From contig NZ_PDUS01000020.1 of assembly GCF_002723455.1 (NCBI RefSeq), positions 1 through 64,000 on the forward strand: 64,000 nt of DNA, read 5' to 3'. The notes beneath the pieces are model-generated. The model ran no database searches. It saw only the letters and a list, made by a program, of their open reading frames with translations, and was not told the origin of the DNA. This DNA comes from Pseudoalteromonas sp. 3D05. GTDB taxonomy: Bacteria > Pseudomonadota > Gammaproteobacteria > Enterobacterales > Alteromonadaceae. Positions 46,128-55,500 of this stretch are shown one piece after another; position 1 is the stretch's first letter, and every line of letters begins with the position of its first letter. Position numbers and translations under genes: made by a program.

Positions 46128-48611
46128 TTAAACATCGCTCATTAATGCTTTCACCGAGCTTTTTAAACTATGCCTGCTGGCGTAAACCCCCAGCAGAGTT
46201 ACCGAGCTTAAAATAATACACAGTGTTGCTATCATCACACTTAGGTTAGGGATATAAGGCAATGAAAACTGTGATTGATAAATTAAAGTCCCTGCCACAT
46301 AGTTACCAAAAATAGCCCCGACCCCAACCAGAAGTGCCGTGATTAACCACTCAATAATATTAAGTTTTAAACACGTACTTTTTAGTAACCCAAAACTCAT
46401 AATAATACTGTTTTTCTTTTTATCATTCGCCTCAAACACATGAATTGACGACAATATAACAACAATCGAGAGTAGAATAATCATCACTGAAAAGCCACTA
46501 ATAACCGCCGTAATCATCGCTAGCGTATCATCAAATTGCTGGGTAAGCTCTTGTAAAGAAACCATTCTAATTGTTGGGTGTACTTGCCAAAGCTGCCCAA
46601 GCAGAGGCCATTGCTGGCTGTTTAACTCCAAACTCGCCATGTAGTAATGCGGTGCGTTTATGTGTGCGATTGCCGCTGGTGGCATTTGCACCCAAAAGGT
46701 AATTGAACCCGCCCCCGCTTTATAAGCATGGCTTGCACTAATACTAAACGTAAAACGCTGCTGATTGATGACCAACGTTATTTTGTCGCCAAGCGAGAGG
46801 CCCAAATCGGTCATGACTTCTTCTTCGATAGACACTTGCTGCCAGTCTTCAGTCGTTTGCGACCACCATGTTCCATCAACTAATCGATTGTTTTGTGGAA
46901 TATCATTGCTCCAATGCAATCGAATGGAATGCGATAACGTAGCTAAGCTTTCACTGGGTCTATCGGTAAATTCATCCAGCGCTTGGCTATTAATCTCAGT
47001 CACCTTGGCAAACAAATACGGTTTTGACTGACGCAACTCAATAGCATGCTGCACTGCCCAATCCTTAATTGCATCCATTTGTGTTTGATTTGCTTGCGAT
47101 ACCAGCATGTTACCATTGTGCACTCGCTCATAAGAAGAAATAGTCTCGCCCAAGTCCCTTAAAAACATAAGCGTAAATAACAACAAAAACGTGCTTAAAC
47201 CAATGCCTAAAACTTGGGTGCTTTTGCTTACTAATCGCTGCTTCATCATAAATAGAGTAAAAGGAATTAACCCCGAGAATCGTTCAGATACTTTTTCCCC
47301 TAGGGTTAAAAACAACCAACTGATAAACATCATCATGATAATGGTTATCCCTATGCTGCTTACTAGCATCAGCGTAAGTAGCCCGTTGTCAGAATAATTT
47401 ACCGCGACCATAATCATCACTGCTAACCCTGCTAAATTAACAAATGCTAATGAGAATGACGTTTGATTTTGAATAAGCAACTTTGATACCGACACGTGAT
47501 ACAAGCTCGCCCAAATAGGCGAATGAAATGCCATAAAGATTAAGCTACACGCCATTAATACATATAGGGTTGCTTCGCCTTCAAATTGCCAGATTACGCC
47601 AACAAAAGTGGAGGATAGCCATTCGACAATAACCCAATGCAGCGCACTTGATAGCACCACCACCAAGGGTATTAATAGCACAAGGTTAATCAGCCACTTG
47701 AGCAGTGACAATACTAAACCTGTTGATTTAGATGCCCCCAAACTCATACAGACCGCTGAAAAATATTGCTCTTTTTTTATGTGTACTTGGACAATTTGTG
47801 CAATCGCAATAGCCGCCATAAAAAACAAGATAATTGAGCTTAAACCGAGTACATTTTCGGTTCGTTGCCAAAATATCGCTAACGGGTGCTTACCCTGTTT
47901 ATGGTGCAGTGTTGCCGCGGGCAAGGTCTCCTTTTGCCAATCAATAAGCCCATTAACCTGCGATTTAGTCGCCGCTATCAGGTATCGATAAAGGACTGCC
48001 CCATCATCAATATTCAATGCGGTCATATCATCCAGGTTTATCATTGCTCTCATGGCAACCGTGTGGCTTTCCATTAAACGATCTGGCTCATGCACTAATA
48101 CACGTGATACTAAAAACGGCCTTTTCGCCAGATAAAGGGTATCTCCTATGGCGATATTTAAACTCGATAACAATCGGCTATCTAACCAGATCTGCCCCGA
48201 TTGAGGTGAGCCATGGGTTACTTCTGATGGACTTTGCAAAGAAGCTGACGTTAATAATTCACCTTGCAACGGGTAGTCATTCGCAATCGCTTTTAGCTTG
48301 GCGCTTTGCCATTGGTCATTAAATGTCAGCGTCGCATTAACTTGCATGGTCTCAACAACGGCATCGCTAGAGCGTTTTAAATGCAGGGCCTGTTCATTCG
48401 TTAATTTATTTTTTTGCGCTAAAACGGCATCAGCCCCCAGTAAGCTAGCTAAGTTTTGGTTGAGGTAGTGTTGAATGGTGTTACTTGATAATGTCAACGT
48501 GGTGATAAACACCATAAGAATCACTTGCACCCATCTCAACAGCTTTTGATGAGGCTGTGAGTACTCTTTGACAAAAAAGTGCCAAGCCAACTGTAAGTGA
48601 AGTTTAAGCAT
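46128..48611 (-). CDS. ABC transporter permease, YbbP/FtsX-like
   Basis: 827 residues. An N-terminal helix, a large periplasmic MacB-like domain (about 60-255: SARLKAIANDY-type core and IWLDSRLLSSLNIAIGDTLYLAKRPFLV), blocks of membrane helices in mid-protein, a second periplasmic domain (about 505-660) and the C-terminal FtsX segment with three helices. Domain order and length match E. coli YbbP (about 800 residues), a type VII ABC subunit that transmits mechanical force to the periplasm rather than moving a solute through the membrane. Overlaps the ATPase gene by 8 bases. Confidence 0.88.
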   Translation of the reverse strand: MLKLHLQLAWHFFVKEYSQPHQKLLRWVQVILMVFITTLTLSSNTIQHYLNQNLASLLGADAVLAQKNKLTNEQALHLKRSSDAVVETMQVNATLTFNDQWQSAKLKAIANDYPLQGELLTSASLQSPSEVTHGSPQSGQIWLDSRLLSSLNIAIGDTLYLAKRPFLVSRVLVHEPDRLMESHTVAMRAMINLDDMTALNIDDGAVLYRYLIAATKSQVNGLIDWQKETLPAATLHHKQGKHPLAIFWQRTENVLGLSSIILFFMAAIAIAQIVQVHIKKEQYFSAVCMSLGASKSTGLVLSLLKWLINLVLLIPLVVVLSSALHWVIVEWLSSTFVGVIWQFEGEATLYVLMACSLIFMAFHSPIWASLYHVSVSKLLIQNQTSFSLAFVNLAGLAVMIMVAVNYSDNGLLTLMLVSSIGITIIMMMFISWLFLTLGEKVSERFSGLIPFTLFMMKQRLVSKSTQVLGIGLSTFLLLFTLMFLRDLGETISSYERVHNGNMLVSQANQTQMDAIKDWAVQHAIELRQSKPYLFAKVTEINSQALDEFTDRPSESLATLSHSIRLHWSNDIPQNNRLVDGTWWSQTTEDWQQVSIEEEVMTDLGLSLGDKITLVINQQRFTFSISASHAYKAGAGSITFWVQMPPAAIAHINAPHYYMASLELNSQQWPLLGQLWQVHPTIRMVSLQELTQQFDDTLAMITAVISGFSVMIILLSIVVILSSIHVFEANDKKKNSIIMSFGLLKSTCLKLNIIEWLITALLVGVGAIFGNYVAGTLIYQSQFSLPYIPNLSVMIATLCIILSSVTLLGVYASRHSLKSSVKALMSDV

Positions 48612-49323
48612 GCTGTTGGCCTGTATGTTGAGTTAAATGGCGGGCAGGTCCCGAGTTTATATTTTTGCAATCAAGCGTGAGCCTTCCCTCAGTAAATGAG
48701 TAAATATTTTGTGCTTTATTTGCAAGTTCATTGCTGTGAGTCACAATAATTAAACCGGCGTTATGCGCTTGGCTGCACTCAAATAACATATCTGAAATAT
48801 CACTGGCATTGCCTTGATCTAAATTACCGGTTGGTTCATCAGCAAATATAAATTTAGGTGAGAAAACAAGAGCTCTGGCAATGGCAACACGTTGCTGTTC
48901 ACCACCGCTTAATTGTGAAGGGCGATGATCAGCACGCTTTGATAAACCGACCTTCGCTAACCAATGCTCGGCTTTGGCTACTGCCTGTTTATCACCGCGT
49001 AATTTTAATGGCAGCGCAATATTGTTAAGAGCTGATAGTTCTGGCAACAAGTGAAACTGTTGAAAAATAAACCCGACATGTGATCGCAAGCTGTCCAAAG
49101 GTAAAACAGTCTCTGCTTTTATAAACCGCCCTTGCCCTTTTGTTGGCTTTTCCAGCCCCGAAAGCAACATAAGCAAACTCGTTTTACCGGACCCAGAAGG
49201 GCCTGTTATGGCATAAGACTGGCCTTGTTCAACAGTTATATCGAGCTTTTCAAATAACGTAATTGTCGACGTAGTGGTTTTAAATGACTGAGAAACACCT
49301 TCAAGTTCTATTTTGCAGGACAT
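48604..49323 (-). CDS. ABC transporter ATP-binding protein, YbbA/LolD-like
   Basis: 239 residues from the ATG at 49323. The ATG three codons earlier is only three bases from AAGG, whereas this one has proper spacing. Walker A GPSGSGKT (41-48), signature [15 protein letters not shown], Walker [14 protein letters not shown], and the His-switch region in [12 protein letters not shown]. The short, single-domain form and the EPTGNLD sequence place it with LolD/MacB/YbbA ATPases. First gene of the transporter-TCS operon. Confidence 0.93.
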   Translation of the reverse strand: MSCKIELEGVSQSFKTTTSTITLFEKLDITVEQGQSYAITGPSGSGKTSLLMLLSGLEKPTKGQGRFIKAETVLPLDSLRSHVGFIFQQFHLLPELSALNNIALPLKLRGDKQAVAKAEHWLAKVGLSKRADHRPSQLSGGEQQRVAIARALVFSPKFIFADEPTGNLDQGNASDISDMLFECSQAHNAGLIIVTHSNELANKAQNIYSFTEGRLTLDCKNINSGPARHLTQHTGQQHA

Positions 49324-49371
49324 AACATGCACCTTAACGTTTAATTAGAGTACAACGGTATGCCACTGTGT

Positions 49372-49455
49372 GTGAAACAAATGTGAAATACACCCCTTCC
49401 CTTTTTTATGCAACACGCTGCAATATGAAGGCGTTTCATTTCACTCATTTTTCAC
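49372..49455. promoter_or_regulatory. Divergent promoter region with 11-bp-phased GTGAAA repeats
   Basis: GTGAAA occurs at 49372-49377 and 49383-49388, a step of 11. On the other strand the same word occurs at 49450-49455 and 49439-49444 (read here as TTTCAC), again 11 apart. The two pairs face each other and each ends in TTCACA at a -35-like place for the outward gene (for the transporter operon, TTCACA is followed after 18 bases by TACTCT). This is what two OmpR-family binding sites controlling a divergent pair should look like. Confidence 0.6.
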
Positions 49456-49502
49456 ATTAACTGATTTAAGGTCTCATTTTTATTACCTAAAAGAGATGAC
49501 CC

Positions 49503-50255
49503 ATGAAAAGATGCTACCTACTTCTATTTTTACCTTTCATTTACTTAATCATGTTCACTCAGGCGATTGCCTCAGACAATGAAGCCACCCAGTACAATAA
49601 ACTTAAAAATAGCATCGACGCCGCCATTACTAAATTTGAACAAACAGACAGCCAACGCTGGTCATTCACGGTTTCTCGCTTTGAAAATGAAGAGGGTGAT
49701 ATTACACGCTCTGTCGAATACTATAACCCACATGCAGCAATGCCTTGGCAGCTTATAAAAACCAATGGCCAATCCCCCACATCAGCGCAAATCAAGCGTT
49801 TTACAGACAAAAAAAGTAAACAAAACAACGCACCCGATAAAAAAGAGCGTATTAGCATGCCACTGCGTAAATTTGTTGATCTTGAAAGCCTTACGCTCAT
49901 CTCTGAGGACGAAAGCACCATGGTGGTTGATTATAATGTACACATCAAAAAGCTAGGCGATGACGCCATCGGAAAACTCCGCGGCACCTTGGTTTATAAC
50001 AAATCATTGCACTTTATCGAAACGCTATCTATTGTAAATACGGCTGACTTTTCACCCATGCTCTCCGCCAATATCACCGACCTTGCCCTTTCGTTTAACT
50101 TTATAAATAACGCAGGGAGTATTTTACTTAAGCAAAATAAAATGAACATGAAAGGCACTTTTGCATACTTTACGCAAATAAACGAAACCTCGACTGATCA
50201 CTACACCGACTATCAGTTGTTGCCAACACAACATGCTACTGACATTTCACACTGA
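49503..50255 (+). CDS. Periplasmic protein of unknown function
   Basis: 250 residues. Signal peptide at the N-terminus (MKRCYLLLFLPFIYLIMFTQAIAS). The mature part is hydrophilic and mixed alpha/beta, with WSFTVSRFENEEGDITRSVEYYNP and a conserved-looking LRGTLVYNKSLHFIETLSI strand pair; no catalytic residues stand out. AGAGATG-like sequence precedes the ATG. It is divergent from the ABC-TCS operon across a region with mirrored regulator sites, so it is a likely member of the same regulon and could deliver a ligand or lipid, as some sorting proteins do. No family recognised. Confidence 0.7.
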   Translation: MKRCYLLLFLPFIYLIMFTQAIASDNEATQYNKLKNSIDAAITKFEQTDSQRWSFTVSRFENEEGDITRSVEYYNPHAAMPWQLIKTNGQSPTSAQIKRFTDKKSKQNNAPDKKERISMPLRKFVDLESLTLISEDESTMVVDYNVHIKKLGDDAIGKLRGTLVYNKSLHFIETLSIVNTADFSPMLSANITDLALSFNFINNAGSILLKQNKMNMKGTFAYFTQINETSTDHYTDYQLLPTQHATDISH

Positions 50256-50301
50256 TTTCACATACTCACCGCCACACTGCACCCAAATCTCAAGAGGAAA
50301 A

Positions 50302-51393
50302 ATGATGTTTACTCACTATCGAAAGACAAAAATTACCCTAATCACAATTATTAGTTTATTTGCGTTGCTAGTTGGCTTTATTCTTTGGATCAGAGCAGTC
50401 GTACCTGCTAGCCCTAATAAGCTCAACGTGACTAATACAACGCCGGACGATTTAGTCTACCTAAAGCAAAACGTTAAAAAGTCACGAGGAAAAATACTGG
50501 CTGTGGTAACAAGTACTGACAAAATGGGCTGCAGTGACAAAAACACAGGGTATGAGTTAACAGAGCTGGCGCGTGCATACTATGTATTTCAAGCGAATGG
50601 CTTTGATGTTGATATTGCCAGCCCTCAAGGGAAAAAACCGCCCGCAGTACTCGATGATGATGACATGGGACAATACGACTACGCGTTTTTAAATGACCCC
50701 TTTGCACAAAGCAAAGTTAACAATAGCATCGCACTAGAAGAGGTAGATACGCTCCAATACAGTGCTGTTTATTTTGTTGGTGGAAAAGGCGCAATGTTTG
50801 ATTTTCCTAACAATACAGCAATCCAAGCCATGCTGCGTGAATACTACGAGGCCAATAAAGTCATTGGGGCAGTGTGCCATGGGCCTGCAGCACTGGTGAA
50901 TGTTACTTTGTCAGACGGCACGCCGATGATCAATAACAAAACCGTCGCAGCATTTACCAACGAAGAAGAATTACTACTCATTCCAGATGCTAAAGAGGTA
51001 TTCCCCTTTTTATTACAAAACAAATTAGTTGAACAAGGGGCAACCTTTGATGAGGGGCATCTGTACCTTAACAACATCGCACACGACGGTAATTTAATTA
51101 CAGGGCAAAACCCATGGTCGGTCTGGTCTGTTGCAGAGTCGATGATTAAGCAGCTTGGTTACACGCCAGTCAAGCGCCCAATCACCCCTGAAGAAAATAC
51201 CATAAATGTATTGATAGACTACGAAGAACACGGCATCGAACAAGCCAAAAACAGCATCACCTTTTTGCGTTCAATCGACGAATATGTGCTAGATAGGACG
51301 ATTATCGCCATTCATATGTTTGTTTATGCATTAAGGTGGGAACTAGGTAAATCAATTGACATGATACGCTTGCTTTCATTCGCTAAAATATGA
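50302..51393 (+). CDS. Membrane-anchored DJ-1/PfpI family protein
   Basis: 363 residues from the ATG pair at 50302/50305; AGAGGAAAA lies directly upstream. A frame start 69 bases earlier overlaps the previous gene and is not preferred. An N-terminal hydrophobic helix (about 11-33) anchors a domain of DJ-1/PfpI/Hsp31 type, with nucleophile Cys192 in VIGAVCHGPAALVN, followed by His193, and a Glu near residue 85 (GYELTELARAYYVF). These enzymes act as glyoxalase, deglycase or chaperone. About 120 further residues at the C-terminus are unusual. It is second in the plus-strand unit controlled by the divergent promoter. Confidence 0.85.
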   Translation: MMFTHYRKTKITLITIISLFALLVGFILWIRAVVPASPNKLNVTNTTPDDLVYLKQNVKKSRGKILAVVTSTDKMGCSDKNTGYELTELARAYYVFQANGFDVDIASPQGKKPPAVLDDDDMGQYDYAFLNDPFAQSKVNNSIALEEVDTLQYSAVYFVGGKGAMFDFPNNTAIQAMLREYYEANKVIGAVCHGPAALVNVTLSDGTPMINNKTVAAFTNEEELLLIPDAKEVFPFLLQNKLVEQGATFDEGHLYLNNIAHDGNLITGQNPWSVWSVAESMIKQLGYTPVKRPITPEENTINVLIDYEEHGIEQAKNSITFLRSIDEYVLDRTIIAIHMFVYALRWELGKSIDMIRLLSFAKI

Positions 51394-51663
51394 ATTAAAA
51401 TAATGCTAAAGTATCACGTGCCCTGGCAACACAAAAATGCTTGCAGGGTACTATTTACAAGGCCCGGTGAATGCTCAAAAAGCTTTATAAATTTTTTGCC
51501 GCAGTCACCTTATATCAAAAGTTATCTTTACACGCTTGAGATACACCACCTGCCATGGTCACTGTTTTTATTAGCGCCCTTTTACAGCCTGCTGATTGCT
51601 TGGCCGAACCCTAGTTTTTCCTTATAGGGCCAGTTTTGATGCATTTTTTATATTTGAAATACT

Positions 51664-52047
51664 CTATTTTTCAATAATTGGCGGGCTTAAATTAAAACGG
51701 AATTTTATTTTCTCTTTAAATTCAATTGGAAAATCAATTGCAATATTATGTGATGTAGCTTTCTGTGAAGAAAAATGTCGTTTTGATGAGTATAAAGCCT
51801 CTTCAATTGGCGCTAAAGGCAAAGAAGAAGGCGTCAAACCCAAATTTTTAATTTTAACAACTTTCCCTTTTTCATTAAAAGATATCTTGGCATTCACCTT
51901 TCCTGTCTTCGCGTTAATAACCGTTCCTTCTTCAAAAACTGGATTAGGCACTTCCACGAATACCTCTGCGATATCAATATTCACCGAAGGCATACAAGCA
52001 AGGCTTGAGAAGCTAAAAGTTAAAAGCACAATAAAGAGATATTTCAT
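51664..52047 (-). CDS. Small TonB C-terminal-like periplasmic protein
   Basis: 127 residues: a signal peptide (MKYLFIVLLTFSFSSLA before the Cys at 18) and a domain whose strand order resembles TonB_C (VNAKISFNEKGKVVKIKNLGL, then IEEALYSSKRHFSSQKATSHNIAIDFPIEFK). No TonB membrane anchor or Pro-rich spacer, so it is not a full energy transducer. It is on the minus strand, downstream of the lipoyl-domain gene across 141 bases. Function unknown; assignment to TonB_C is by pattern only. Confidence 0.65.
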   Translation of the reverse strand: MKYLFIVLLTFSFSSLACMPSVNIDIAEVFVEVPNPVFEEGTVINAKTGKVNAKISFNEKGKVVKIKNLGLTPSSLPLAPIEEALYSSKRHFSSQKATSHNIAIDFPIEFKEKIKFRFNLSPPIIEK

Positions 52048-52188
52048 AGTGACCTTTCAAATATACCAATTTTATCAAAGAGTCCTTTCCCCATTTTTAC
52101 TTGGGAGGAAAACACAAAAACAATAAATACACTCAACCAAAACTGTACCATTGGGTAAAATAGTGGCTTGAACAATTATTCTAAACGA

Positions 52189-52542
52189 CTAACAAGCAGC
52201 TGTTAATTGCTGTTGTGCTAGCAGTTTTTTGAGTCGCTCGTTTTCTTCTCTTAATAAAGCAACTTCCTCTTCCAGCGGTAATTTTTTATCTGCGGTGTGT
52301 TCGCCGTGGCGTTTTTCGCGTAGGTGCATAATGACTTGTTCTGAGCTTACAATGTCACCTACTTTTGCTTTAAAAGTATGAATAACGCCTGCTTGTGGTG
52401 TCACCACCTCTAGCACGGCTTTTTCAAGTTCTACATCAAACAGTGCTTGATTAGCGATGACTTCTTGACCGTCATTCACATAAATAGCGGCTATCTTTGC
52501 CTCGCCCATTGAGTCGTATAATTCTGGTGCGTTGATTTCCAT
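52189..52542 (-). CDS. Biotinyl/lipoyl-domain protein with C-terminal coiled coil
   Basis: 117 residues. Residues 1-75 form a lipoyl/biotinyl-attachment-type half motif: INAPELYDSMGEAKIAAIYVNDGQEV, then FDVELEKAVLEVVTPQAGVI, where Lys in the EKA turn occupies the place of the lipoyl or biotin lysine. Residues 85-112 (LEEEVALLREENERLKKLLAQQQ) form a leucine-zipper-like coiled coil. A stand-alone domain of this type downstream of the giant ATPase is unusual; it may be a swinging-arm or an adaptor that only reuses the fold. Starts 40 bases after the ATPase gene stop, so it is cotranscribed. Confidence 0.8.
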   Translation of the reverse strand: MEINAPELYDSMGEAKIAAIYVNDGQEVIANQALFDVELEKAVLEVVTPQAGVIHTFKAKVGDIVSSEQVIMHLREKRHGEHTADKKLPLEEEVALLREENERLKKLLAQQQLTAAC

Positions 52543-52581
52543 CTCTTTTTCTCCTTTATGTTTAAAAACAACTTATGTTTT

Positions 52582-55500
52582 TTATAACAACGTTGGCATA
52601 GAACCATCTTGCTGATCTTTTTCGCTTACCTGCGTAACCACTTGCCTTGGCTGATTTTTTATTGCACTAATGAGTGTCTCTAAGGCCTGTTTATGTTCGC
52701 TGTGTTGCAAAGCGTTTTGTTGCGTATTATCTACGCTTTGCTGTGCAATAAGCTCAAGCACATCACGATTATTCGCAACCTTTAACTCACTGAGCAACTG
52801 GCTTATTAAGTGTTGAGTTTGCTCGTTGCTGTTGGTGCTTTTTAGCGCTGTTAATATATCGGCTAATTTTTCACTGTGATCCAGTGTAGTCAATGCGCTA
52901 AGCAATTGCTCACTCAAGGCGTTTATTTGTACCTCACTACCAGCAAGTAATGCCTGCTGTAATGCTAAAATAGCGCTGTTAGGGTTAGTATTGATTATCG
53001 CTTGGGTAAGCTCTGCGAGCTCGGCTTTTGTATTTAATTGCTCGGTTTGGCTATTTAACGCAGCAATAAGCTGTTGCACACCGTGTTGCATATTATTATT
53101 TTTAATAGAGTCCCTCAGCTGCTCACTTAATGCATCAATATGCGAAGCCGTATTGTTACTCGCTATGGTCTCTATCAAGGTTTGAAGCTGCTCTTTGTTA
53201 TCTAAAGGGGCTAAATACTCTGCTAACTGTTGCCCCAGCATAGCTAATGTTTGATTCGTGTTATTTGCAGCAATGCTTTTCGTTAACGCGGTAATTTCAC
53301 TCTTATTGTTAATTGAACCAATACTTTCACCTAGCTGTGAGGCTAATGTATTTAACGTGTGATTAGTATTATTTTCAGTTGTTGCTTTAACTAACGCGTT
53401 TAGTTGTGCTTGGGTATTATTTTCAGCCGTGTTGTCTGCTAGCTGTTTGAGCACGTCTTTGTACGGTGTTTGCCCAAAGCCGCTTTCAACAGCTTGCGCA
53501 AGTGCTTGTATTGCATGGTTGCTGTCTGTCCCTTGCACATTGAGCCCAAGTGTTTGCAATAATTCGCTGTAATCGTGGCTGAGGTTAGTTTTGCTCAACT
53601 TACCGGCAATATTTTGCAATGATTCATGCAAATAACTCATTTGTTCAACAGCCATCATTACCGGGCTGCCCGCGCCATCGAGCTTATTGAGCCTTACAAA
53701 ATCATCTTTGATCTGTGAAAAGCGCTGCTGCTGCTCATCACTGAGTGTACCGCGCAACTCTCCTAGTTTAAGTAAGTTTTCTTCTGAGCCTTTACTGAGA
53801 GTTTGCGCCTCGCCGCGATAGTGATCGCGTATTAGATTTTCAAGCTCTTCATCGTTCATGGCAGCAACGACCTTCTCTGCCATTTTGTTCATATTACGGT
53901 AGCTACCTTGCAGTTTAAAAGGCGGCTCAGTGCGGTAGTTATTATCTTGTGCGGCTGAAGCGATGTACTGAGCATTTACTTTTAGCACTGTGTTACGAAT
54001 GGTCATTAAGCGGGTTAATACCGCTTTAATTTCGTTTGCCTCGGCTTGAGAGTAACCATGTTCAAGCTCATTTAATGAGATGTCTTCGCCCTCGCAAATA
54101 CGCACAAGTTTGTATAAATCTTCCATATTACGATTAGCAAGCGGCGCAAGTACTGAGTTTGAGGTCAGCGCGTTTTCAATAAAGCTCATGGCAAACTCTT
54201 GTTCGCAGCCGGCTAAGGTATCACCTAAGTTATAAATATCAGCACGGTTGGCTAGCATGTCAGGTATTTTAAAGCTCTCGCCAGATTCCGTGTACGGGTT
54301 ACCCGCCATAACCACGGCAAACTTTTTACCCCGTAAATCGTAGGTTTTACTTTTACCGTTCCACACACCATCAATACGGCGCGAGCCATCACACAATGAA
54401 ATAAACTTTTGTAAAAACTCAGGGTTAGTGTGCTGTATATCATCCAAATAGAGCATCACGTTATTGCCCATTTCGAAGCTTTGGTTAATTTTAGCAATCT
54501 CTTTTTCAGCGGTTGCATTAATCGCTTGCGCCGGGTCAAGTGAGACTTGGTCGTGCCCTATTGATGGGCAGTTTACTTTTACAAAGGTCAGCCCTAGTCG
54601 ATTTGCCACGTATTCAACAAGCGTTGTTTTACCGTAACCGGGTGGTGATATAAGCAATAACATGCCCATTAAATCACTGCGTTTATTTTTACCCGCAGAG
54701 CCAATTTGTTTAGCTAAGTTATCGCCAATAATTGGGAAGTACACTTTGTTAATAAGCTGGTTACGCACAAATGAACTTAAAGGCCGGGCTTTAAACTCAT
54801 CGAGTTGTAGGCGCTCTTTTTGCTCTGCAAGTATGTCGGTACGCAAGCTATGATATTGCTCAAATGCAGGTACTTGCTCGGTGATGTAGTCCCGTGTACG
54901 AGCATAAAATTCAGCGTAATCAAGGTTAAGAGCCTGCTCTCTTACCCGCTTATGTTGCCCCATGAGGTTTTCAACTTGCGTTGCAGGGGTTACATCTAGC
55001 ACTTGGTAAGCTAACCCTGTGCTGGCACTTAAGTGCAAATAATTAGCGGCTTCCGCTTGCTCAACAGCGCTTATCTGTGGGTAATGTAAGCAATACGCGT
55101 TTAACCAGCTTAAATACAACAAAGCACGCTCATCGGTGCTGTTCACATTTTTACGCGCGCTCTCTAATTCACTACTAAAGCCTTTTACCTTTGCCTCATT
55201 TGTGAATTGTTCGGCAAGCTTTTTAGCCTGTTGCGACACCACAAAGCTAAGCTTATCTGGTGATTTTTGTTGCGCTAGTTGTTGTATCAAATATCCGGCT
55301 GTTAAATCACATGAAAAATCAGTGAAGCGTTGGCAAAGTAACGCAACTTGCGGTAAGAAATGACTAACTTGCGTGCTTATTTGTTCGGTTAAATTGGTAA
55401 TAAATTGTGTTGCTGCAAAGTGTTTATCCATCAATATGGCGTTATTTGCCTGATGATAAAAATTACTTAACTGCTCTGTACTTAATTGCGCACTAAATAA

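Noticed and set aside
47608..48322. Plus-strand frames opposite the ABC permease
   Set aside because: Shadows of the permease on the minus strand; no start signal and no conserved features.
51403..51627. Plus-strand frame of 74 codons in the gap between the DJ-1 gene and the TonB_C-like gene
   Set aside because: No ribosome binding site, no recognisable domain and no gene-like composition. The gap of 270 bases seems to be non-coding or decayed sequence.
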